From Bin55 sp965220235 (lineage in GTDB: Bacteria > Pseudomonadota > Gammaproteobacteria > Pseudomonadales > Azotimanducaceae): 64,000 nt of DNA. The position numbers and the translations under genes are program-made. Below are positions 57,564 to 64,000 of the stretch, piece after piece (within the stretch, counting starts at the first letter, position 1; each line of letters begins with the position of its first letter). The notes beneath the pieces were generated by a model that was not told the DNA's origin, did not search any database, and was given only the letters and a program-made list of their open reading frames with translations. The stretch is taken from contig OZ244815.1 of the NCBI GenBank assembly GCA_965220235.1, forward strand, positions 1,302,001-1,366,000. Direction: 5' to 3'.

Positions 57564-59575
57564 AGAACTCGAGCGGAGTGTTTTCTAGAAAACCGATCCC
57601 GTCCAATACCCGATTCGTTGTTGAGCTGGGAGCCTTGAGGTATAGCAGTTCGTTAGGGGATGTGCTTGCAGCGCAGCAAAGTCGAGAAACGGGGCTGGAG
57701 AACCCCACACAACACCTACGTCTGAACAATCCCCACATGCAGCTCCGCTCTATGAACATCTCGTTCGCTCAGATTACGACGACTTCGTTTGTAAGATCGT
57801 CGCGAGTGCGCACTCCTCTCTCACTAATTCATCGCGATTCGAGCTATGAATACCCTCTTAAAGTAATAAAAGAGCAATACAAAGACTATTTAAACGACGA
57901 ATTAGCGATATTGTATACGAGTCAGCATGGATTCAAATTTAGCGATTTCCGAAACGTTCGAGCGATTTCATCAGCTAGGTTGAGCGTTGGTTGGGTGTAC
58001 GACACCGAAATATCTCTTAAGCTGGTCGACTCGCACCTGAAATTTGAGAATTGAATGCAAAAACGAGTTTCATTCGACCGTATTAATAGCAATCGTTCGC
58101 GACAACAAAGTTGCAAGCTACAGGCGCGTCTAGGAAGTTAATTAGTTGAGCTTCAATTACTTGTGACCACGATGTCGTTAGTCGCGCATAGATCGGCGAG
58201 CGCTGTGTTCGTCGTTGAGCCTCTGCGTCAAAAGCTCGGTGATGTTCGACACGTTGAATCTAAAACGCGAGCATGCGAACCGTCCGAGTGGCTGGGTATG
58301 GTGTTTGAGCGATTTTGTCACGTAATCAGTAGAAAAAGAGAGAAAGCGCGATATTGAGTGAGATCAGCGTGATACTCGGTTTGAGTGGTGTCGTGTACGC
58401 ACACTCGTTGGGTGAACCAACCGAGATCGGATAAAAAACGGCGGAGCGTCCGCACCTTTGGCGAATCTCCGTCTGCACAAATCGCGTTCTGGATGTATCT
58501 ACTTCGTCGGATGCGTAAAAACAGGGGCACTTCGAGAGATGCTGTCGCGGCTGTAGGATATAGCTGGTTTTTCGACAATGCCGACAGCAATGCATAGACG
58601 CTTTGAGCACGATTAGGTCGCAATGAATATGCGTACCACCAATGAGTCCACCGATTGCGAGAGCTAATCAGGTAGTGAGGATCAGATCGCTGCGATGTGC
58701 TGATATAGCTTGTGTTGCTCATATGTATAGATGGATAAATCTATTCCGATAGGTCAACGTTGCCTCCGTCGTGGTGAATACCGGAATTAAGTTGCTTAGT
58801 TAAAGCAGACGACCATGGTCATGACGAAAGCGAATCGCTTGAGAATGGATATCTTCGTCGTATGCGTTCGCAATCGTCGTCCGTCTATTAATGTATTAAG
58901 AATTGATTGATCGTGTGGCACGATGTTTTTTAAGTAATCTTTCAAGTGGTGCTGTATGCTGAACGTACGTCTCGAAAAGGTCGAACTATCGAAGTACGCT
59001 TCAGGAAACTTACTCTTGCCTAATTGATCGCACTCACGTCCACCCATGTGATGTAAAGAGCGCGTCAGATAGATTCCTGGAACATCAACCTTGGACTAAT
59101 TAAATGGATCCAGATCGACTGACGTCAACTATCCGACGATGCGGTATGGGTCGGGCGAGGTGTGTAGCGGTCTAAAAGCCGACTCCGCTCAACCCGGATT
59201 AAATAATGCTTATATGGACTCGCCCTCTATTCCATCGAGATGGCACACCTCACTTGCGGCACCTTCGTGTGACAGCGTAGTAATCGTTGTTCAGGTAATG
59301 CTTACCTCATAACTAATGTCTCGTAGACATGTCTTGTACATAGATGGTTGTTGTATTTACGTCCATGAGCACGGTACTACGTACTGAGGACTAGAACTGG
59401 ATGGTGTGACCGAACATGTCGACCATTCCGCACCGAAACTATCGCGACTGAGTACTGTGCCCATACCAAGTATCGGAGGAAAGAACGATAGCTGACCGTT
59501 AACCCGGATCGTTCACGTAGAAGACTTAGACCCTTGGATCTTCTCAGCCTTCAATTCTTCATCACATTGAATCTG
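57564..59575. other. 2-kb region without a supported gene
   Basis: The largest gene-free stretch of the window. Frames at 57548-58054 (+), 58318-58722 (-) and 58796-59047 (-) lack known motifs, signal peptides and good ribosome binding sites. A 7-bp stem GAACGAT/ATCGTTC (59483-59489 with 59508-59514) lies downstream of regulator copy B and could end its transcript. No IS ends, tRNA or rRNA recognised; it may be decayed DNA. Confidence 0.45.
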
Positions 59576-61936
59576 CTATGAGTCGTTGGGACGCGGAATG
59601 AAGTAACCAACGCCGCGCTCGTTGCAGACGTATTTCGGCGTCGTCGCGTCGTCTCCGAGTTTGTTACGTAAACGCTTCACGACTGCTCTAACCGCCTTCG
59701 GATCGTCGGGGCTCGTGTTTCGCTTACCCCAAACTTGCCGCAACAGCATGTTGTAGTTCATCACCCGACCAGCATTCATGGATAAGACACGGAGCAGCTC
59801 GTACTCGGTTGCCGTCAGTTCAACGTGCTCCTCGGCGACTACGACTTTTCGTTCTTCGTAGTTGATTTGTAGTTCGTTGAGCACAAACGGTGTCGAGGTT
59901 CCCTGGCGTCGTAATGCGCCGCGCACGCGAGCAATCAATTCAGATCGAGAAAATGGATGTACGAGGTAATCGACAGCACCTGCACCGAGTGCCTTGACCA
60001 CGGTGTCATCTGTACCGTAATGCGCAATGAAGATCACAGGCGCATCGGAAAGTCCTGAAATTTCGGTGATCTTCTCGCGTGGTGCGAAACCGTGTTGCTG
60101 TAGATTTAGTATGACCAGCGACGGGTTGATTGCATCGAAATGATCGAGGAGCTGGTCGTCGTCCTCCACGAAAAACGTCTCGAATTCAGGAGTCGTCAAC
60201 GATTCTTGAATGTAGCGATGCATTGAAGGCGTCGCGTTAATGACCAGTACTTGGGTGCTGATTAACGAATCAGTTTTTGATTTCGAGTCAGGTGTCGCTA
60301 CCCCTACAGTTGAAACATCATGTGCCACTGGTAACGTCAACGTAATTTGGGTACCTCCAATGGCTGGGTCTGACTCCGCCCAGATACGTCCTCCGTTCGC
60401 TTCGATTAAGCCCCGACAGATTGCGAGGTCAATCCGCGCATGATGCGAGCTATCGTCGTCTTCATCACCCGTCGGGAGTGAGTATCGTTGAAACAGTCGC
60501 GGAAGTTGCGCTTGTGGTATGTGCCAATTCGGCGCATTCAAGCGTATTGCGATATGAGTTTCCTCTTGCTTCGCGTTGAACTCGACGACATCTAATGGTT
60601 GCGAAAAGTTTGCCGTGACGCGTAGCAGAATATCGATGATTTGCTTAATACGCGCAGGGTCTACATAGACTTGGGGTAAGTTCGCACTTACATCGATATT
60701 GAGTGACTGGATTTTGAACTCATTGCGGAATTGCTCACAACCTTGTTCAATCAAGTTTGATACTCGGATCGATACTGGACTCAATTCGAGAGTTCCAGTC
60801 GCGATCTTGCCGTATTCGAGAAGATCCGCAATGAGTCCGCGCATTTCATCCGCGCGATCATCAATGACACGAAAATACTGAAGCATCTCAGCTGAGTCCG
60901 GTCGTGGGGTCGCACCGAGGACGGAAGCACTTGAGCCTTTTATCGCAACCAGTGGTGCACGTAATTCATCACTTACTTTACCAAGAAATTCCGCACGCAA
61001 TCGAGTTAATTCCTCAAGTGGCGCAAGGTCTTGGAGCGTCACCACGAGGGACTGCGTAGATCCATCGATGGACTTAACCGGCGTCGAGTTGCACAGTACC
61101 GTTACATTTCGGCCATCAGGAACTGATAGGGTGATCTCCTCGGCGTGGATGTCCTCTGGATTACTCAGCAAGCGAGCCATCGGGAATTCTGCTAGTGACA
61201 CGTCGCGACCATCGGCGCGTCTACAGTTCACAAGTTTGAGAAGATCTTCTGGCGGATCGCCGGGTGAATGGAGTGCTTCAGCAATTCGTCTCGCTTCACG
61301 ATTGAATGAGAAGGGTTCCCCAGTAATCCCATCGAAAACAACAACGCCTACAGGAGAGATCTCGATGAGTGTTTGTAAATCCGCTTTCGCGCGTTGTTCG
61401 TTGCGATAGGTGCGAGCGTTTGCAATTGCGGTCCCGGCCTGCGATGCAAATAGACCCAAGACATCCTCGTCATCCTCAGTAAATTCTCGACCGCCATCTT
61501 TACCAGCGAGAAAAAAGATCCCAACGTGTTCGCCGCGATGTCTGAGTGGCGTGCCTTGAAACGTTTCGGATTTGATTTTTTCACTCGGTAGACCTAGTTG
61601 GTCCACGTACGCTCGGAAATTAGATACGCGTAGCGGTTCCTCCATGTCACGCAAATGTTCGAAGATTACGATACCATCAGACCACGTCGCCAGTTCTTCC
61701 GCTTCGTCTGATGTGAAGCCAGAAGTAACAAACTCTTCGACTTCACCTTGTACATCGACTGTCGTGATGATCCCCAAACGGGCACCGGTGAGCGCACGCG
61801 CGCTGTCAACCACCTCTTGAAGCACCTTGTCCAAGTCGAGGCTGGAGTTGATCCGCAGCGTTGCTGCGCTCAATCTCGCAATGCGTTCTTCGAGTGCATC
61901 ATTGCGACGTTCTAGCTCGGTTACTTTCTCTGTCAC
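59576..61936 (-). CDS. GAF-PAS-pseudokinase-pseudoreceiver-winged-helix regulator (intact copy B)
   Basis: 786 residues, cytoplasmic, no membrane segment. Order: coiled coil (ELERRNDALEERIARLSAAT), GAF (about 30-185, HVGIFFLAGKDGGREFTEDD), PAS-like (about 190-315), HisKA-like helices, HATPase-like (to about 545), receiver-like (about 565-690) and an OmpR/PhoB winged helix (about 690-785, ELTATEYELLRVL, VRAVVKRLRNKLGDD). Each phosphotransfer site is altered: the H-box is VSDELRAP (Asp for His); the ATP D-box is APNWHIP with no DxGxG; the receiver acidic pair is VINATPS; the phospho-acceptor Asp is Asn (LVILNLQQ); and the usual Lys is His (LVHPFS). The GAF and PAS domains probably sense a ligand and act directly on the DNA-binding domain. 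Repeats at 62006-62044 are a possible autoregulatory site. Confidence 0.85.
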   Translation of the reverse strand: MTEKVTELERRNDALEERIARLSAATLRINSSLDLDKVLQEVVDSARALTGARLGIITTVDVQGEVEEFVTSGFTSDEAEELATWSDGIVIFEHLRDMEEPLRVSNFRAYVDQLGLPSEKIKSETFQGTPLRHRGEHVGIFFLAGKDGGREFTEDDEDVLGLFASQAGTAIANARTYRNEQRAKADLQTLIEISPVGVVVFDGITGEPFSFNREARRIAEALHSPGDPPEDLLKLVNCRRADGRDVSLAEFPMARLLSNPEDIHAEEITLSVPDGRNVTVLCNSTPVKSIDGSTQSLVVTLQDLAPLEELTRLRAEFLGKVSDELRAPLVAIKGSSASVLGATPRPDSAEMLQYFRVIDDRADEMRGLIADLLEYGKIATGTLELSPVSIRVSNLIEQGCEQFRNEFKIQSLNIDVSANLPQVYVDPARIKQIIDILLRVTANFSQPLDVVEFNAKQEETHIAIRLNAPNWHIPQAQLPRLFQRYSLPTGDEDDDSSHHARIDLAICRGLIEANGGRIWAESDPAIGGTQITLTLPVAHDVSTVGVATPDSKSKTDSLISTQVLVINATPSMHRYIQESLTTPEFETFFVEDDDQLLDHFDAINPSLVILNLQQHGFAPREKITEISGLSDAPVIFIAHYGTDDTVVKALGAGAVDYLVHPFSRSELIARVRGALRRQGTSTPFVLNELQINYEERKVVVAEEHVELTATEYELLRVLSMNAGRVMNYNMLLRQVWGKRNTSPDDPKAVRAVVKRLRNKLGDDATTPKYVCNERGVGYFIPRPNDS

Positions 61937-62440
61937 ACCCTCACCTCGACCGTAATTTTGACAAGGATGCTGTTAGGACAGTTTTGCGCAAAACCGTGCT
62001 TGTACAATATCGTTTGTATATCGCAAAGGGTGGCATAAATATCGAAGTTTTGTAACTGACAGCAGCTGTTATTGAGTGCGTCTGTGATTCCGTGCGAATG
62101 TTGGAGCCCCGATGCTGAGGCAGGAGCGTGGAACTCGTAGGCGTATTTCGAGCAATTGTGATGTTCATGATGACCGACCGAAGTTGTGTCTGTGTTGTTT
62201 AAACCTGCGTGCCACGATGGACCATGGAAATGGGGAATCTCCTCACACTTCATGAATCGATCATGTCACATTGTTGCGTTTGAGCACTCTGATGGCGGGA
62301 TCCAATAATCCGATCAGGTGCTCTAGTTGCGTGACCAGGAGTCCTAGGCAAAAGCGATAGAACCGTTAGTCGTCTACTTACTTCATATTGACGTGATTCC
62401 TAGCGTAAACACATCGCCGGCGTCACCACCAGACTAGGCC
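61937..62440. other. Divergent regulatory region shared with copy A
   Basis: 504 bp between regulator copy B and the small membrane protein, which diverge. Several blocks match 26512-26997, including the operator-like repeats. No gene seen. Confidence 0.5.
62006..62044. promoter_or_regulatory. Direct repeat AATATCG x2, candidate operator (copy B)
   Basis: AATATCG at 62006-62012 and 62038-62044, 32 bp apart, 70 bp upstream of the regulator start. Flanks TACAATATCGT and AAATATCG, then AGTTTTGTAAC, are also shared with copy A. Confidence 0.4.
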
Positions 62441-62482
62441 ATGACCGACATCAAGCCAACCGCTGGTTCGGTAGGCGCCGGC
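62416..62482 (+). promoter_or_regulatory. Hairpin enclosing the start codon of the small membrane protein (copy B)
   Basis: Arms 62416-62424 (GCCGGCGTC) and 62474-62482 (GGCGCCGGC) pair over 9 bp with one wobble; ATG 62441 lies in the loop. Same arrangement as 26973-27040. Confidence 0.35.
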
Positions 62483-62644
62483 TTATTGCTAATACTAATG
62501 ATGTACATCAGAAAATCTGACGCCGCGAATACGTTTGGTCGCGACCTGATTTTGGCATTCATCGCGATTACCGCGCATCTTGTTGTTCTTTTCAATGCGC
62601 AGTCTCCCTCAAGAATTGAGATTCGACTCGTCGCGTCGCTATGA
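62441..62644 (+). CDS. Small membrane protein divergent from regulator copy B
   Basis: 67 residues with two hydrophobic segments: about 10-21 (SVGAGLLLILMMYI) and 35-51 (LILAFIAITAHLVVLF), joined by a short polar loop (RKSDAANTFGRD) and followed by a basic tail. A frame stop lies two codons upstream, so ATG 62441 is fixed as the earliest ATG start; the ribosome binding site is poor (AGG two bases away) and the start sits in a hairpin. The first 19 residues are conserved in the truncated copy A at 26998. Its fixed position divergent from the regulator in both segments suggests it is a target or partner of that regulator. No family recognised. Confidence 0.6.
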   Translation: MTDIKPTAGSVGAGLLLILMMYIRKSDAANTFGRDLILAFIAITAHLVVLFNAQSPSRIEIRLVASL

Positions 62645-63224
62645 CACTTAATCAACAACACTCGTTCAATGCGAAATTTAAGGTGTTCGCCTGATCGCGA
62701 CTTGCTTCACTCGGCGATAGGCGTAGCGTATTGTTTCTGGATTTGATTGGTCGGTGAGTGACGGGATCGGAACTGTTCCACCGGATTCGTCCCGAGTCGC
62801 GTGAAACAGAATGTAGACGTTTTGTCTAGTTTGGTGATTTTCGTAGAAGAGCCATGTTCTTTCTAACAAGCAGTTCATTACCGACACTACGTGCGACAGA
62901 TCTTATGGTCGCGTCCTTTGATCATGGAGGGTCGATCGATTAGTCTCGGACATAATCATCGAATGTTTCGCCGCTCGCTGGCGATTCTGGAGATGTCTCT
63001 TGCGCGTCTCGCTTTTCCGTTGATGATCGAGTGCGGTACGGTATGTGTCGTGAACTCACCATATTTGCGTTATCGCGCTAATATCGAATATGCACGATCT
63101 ACTACGATTGATATTCCCGAATGTTGAAATTCGTCCGTTGCTGCTTCTTTGAACTAGGAAATTGAACTTCGCGAAATATCTAGATTCAAGGTCATTGCTG
63201 CGTTTCTCGACAGCCGTATCGAAC
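62645..63224. other. Intergenic, no supported gene
   Basis: 580 bp between the small membrane protein and the frameshifted ORF. Only short frames without features. In segment A the corresponding place holds the cadherin-type autotransporter. Confidence 0.45.
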
Positions 63225-63527
63225 CTATCCGTGTGCGTCGCGCTGACTGATCTTACGTTCGGCTGCTTCAATCTCACTTACGAACTTCCGTGCCTTCGTT
63301 AGGAAGCCTCTTCGATCATCATCCCGTATGATGCGTGAATTCCACTTCCAATGCTTAATCAGAGATCCCTCGAGAGAAACGGGTGATATTCGAGCTTACC
63401 TCGTTTCGAGCGAACCTGCAGAATCATTCTGAGTCGTTCGACTTTATCAAGAACTGTTGCTTGCAATGGTGCGATCCGGCTTCGTTCTGACATGCTTTGA
63501 TATGCATATTGAGCTACCTCGAAACAT
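63225..63527 (-). pseudogene. Frameshifted copy B of the small helical protein
   Basis: From ATG 63527 the frame gives SERSRIAPLQATVLDKVERL and VRSKRGKLEYHPFL, matching the protein at 33531-33938, then stops at 63359-63361. Homology resumes in another frame (GSLIKHWKWNSRIIRDDDRR, then KARKFVSEIEAAERK) to the stop at 63225. One base lost or gained near 63370-63380 explains it, so copy B is broken while copy A is intact. Confidence 0.7.
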
Positions 63528-63657
63528 CAATGAACGCTCGAAGCGAGTACGGCTGTTCGTGAGATCGAAAGCAGTCTGATAATCGACGCGACGGAAACAT
63601 TAAGCATCGTTCGATCGCGCGAATTGACATCGTACAGCCGAATGCTAGCTGCACCTA

Positions 63658-63691
63658 CGACCCGACTTGCGCTTAAGGACAAGTCGGGTTG
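63658..63691 (-). terminator. 12-bp hairpin downstream of dusA copy B
   Basis: Arms CGACCCGACTTG (63658-63669) and CAAGTCGGGTTG (63680-63691) pair with one G-T wobble around a 10-base loop. It lies about 105 bases past the dusA stop on the minus strand. No strong T-run. Confidence 0.5.
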
Positions 63692-63796
63692 TCAAACTCG
63701 TTCTCGGGGTTTCTCCAACGGAAATCGCAGAAAACTCTTGACACAACTCTTCTAAACGATCAAGCACAAACGTTCCTCCTATGGAAATGTTCCATA

Positions 63797-64000
63797 TTAG
63801 GCAGCAGATGTCACATATAAATCACGATCGTTGGACAAGTGCGTAGGTTCGTGATGCGCGATCTTCTGTAACGCACTGTCGAACGTCTCGATGGTCGCGT
63901 CTGCCTTGCTGGCATGAGTCGAAAGGTATTGTCGATATTGCTTTGCTCCAGGCGTACCGTGGAATAGGCTCAGTAAATGTTGCGTCATCGCACGTAAGGG
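63797..64000 (-). CDS. dusA: tRNA-dihydrouridine synthase A, C-terminal end (copy B, partial)
   Basis: The last 67 residues of a DusA-type enzyme whose 5' part lies beyond the window. Seen: PLRAMTQHLLSLFHGTPGAK followed by QYRQYLSTHASKADATIETF, matching the DusA C-terminal helical tRNA-binding domain (E. coli has HITRHMLGLFQGIPGARQWR). The frame is open to the window edge. It is the paralogue of the pseudogene at 36922-37791. That pseudogene is clearly dead, so this copy is probably the working gene, but that cannot be confirmed from the part seen. Confidence 0.85.
   Translation of the reverse strand, partial: PLRAMTQHLLSLFHGTPGAKQYRQYLSTHASKADATIETFDSALQKIAHHEPTHLSNDRDLYVTSAA

Noticed and set aside
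57548..58054. 168-codon frame on the plus strand
   Set aside because: No domain, signal peptide or ribosome binding site, and it starts over the leader of the divergent TbpB-like gene.
58318..58722. 134-codon frame on the minus strand, overlapping a second frame
   Set aside because: Composition is not protein-like and two competing frames cover the same DNA; no transposase or other family recognised.
59149..59235. tRNA-like GC-rich patch
   Set aside because: No acceptor stem, anticodon arm or T-loop sequence could be arranged into a cloverleaf.
62891..63127. 78-codon frame on the plus strand
   Set aside because: No counterpart in segment A, no start signal and no recognisable feature.

Overview
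The window comes from a Gram-negative bacterium. It carries a TonB-dependent receptor, an ECF sigma/FecR pair, lipoproteins, three outer-membrane autotransporter-type giants and a DusA-type tRNA dihydrouridine synthase. That mix fits a proteobacterium, most likely a gammaproteobacterium, but there is no rRNA or other firm phylogenetic marker. Coding is relaxed: intergenic gaps reach 2 kb, GTG and TTG starts are common, and several genes are broken by single in-frame stops.

Layout. 0-3.7 kb: sterol entry genes. An oxidosqualene cyclase is preceded in the same reading frame by what looks like the C-terminal part of a squalene monooxygenase, and it converges on squalene synthase. 4.3-7.5 kb: a decayed ORF, a small VOC-fold protein, a membrane-anchored hypothetical and a Gly/Glu-rich lipoprotein. 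7.6-11.5 kb: ECF sigma, FecR and a TonB receptor with an STN domain, a compact cell-surface signalling operon. 11.6-16.4 kb: a spondin-N/Ig-repeat autotransporter. 16.7-23.8 kb: a small secreted protein, a PQQ dehydrogenase, a PDZ-M48 lipoprotein with a mutated active site, and an amidohydrolase. 24.1-37.8 kb (segment A): an interrupted multidomain regulator, a truncated small ORF, a cadherin-type autotransporter, a small conserved ORF, an M48-TPR lipoprotein, a TerB protein and a dusA pseudogene. 38.1-57.6 kb: a giant adhesin of about 5,870 codons interrupted once by TAA, preceded by a secreted protein with a TbpB-like C-terminal domain. 59.6-64 kb (segment B): an intact paralogue of the regulator, an intact small membrane protein, a frameshifted copy of the small conserved ORF and the 3' end of a second dusA.

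Segments A and B are paralogous and share gene order, orientation and upstream non-coding DNA. Decay is reciprocal: A has lost the regulator, the small membrane protein and dusA, while B has lost the small conserved ORF. The regulator itself is unusual. It has GAF, PAS, histidine-kinase-like, receiver-like and winged-helix domains in one chain, but the phospho-acceptor His and most ATP-site and receiver residues are replaced. It looks like a two-component system collapsed into a phosphorylation-independent one-component regulator. The three giants share a similar C-terminal beta-barrel and use Ig, cadherin and FN3 repeats as stalks, so this is an adhesin-rich surface island.
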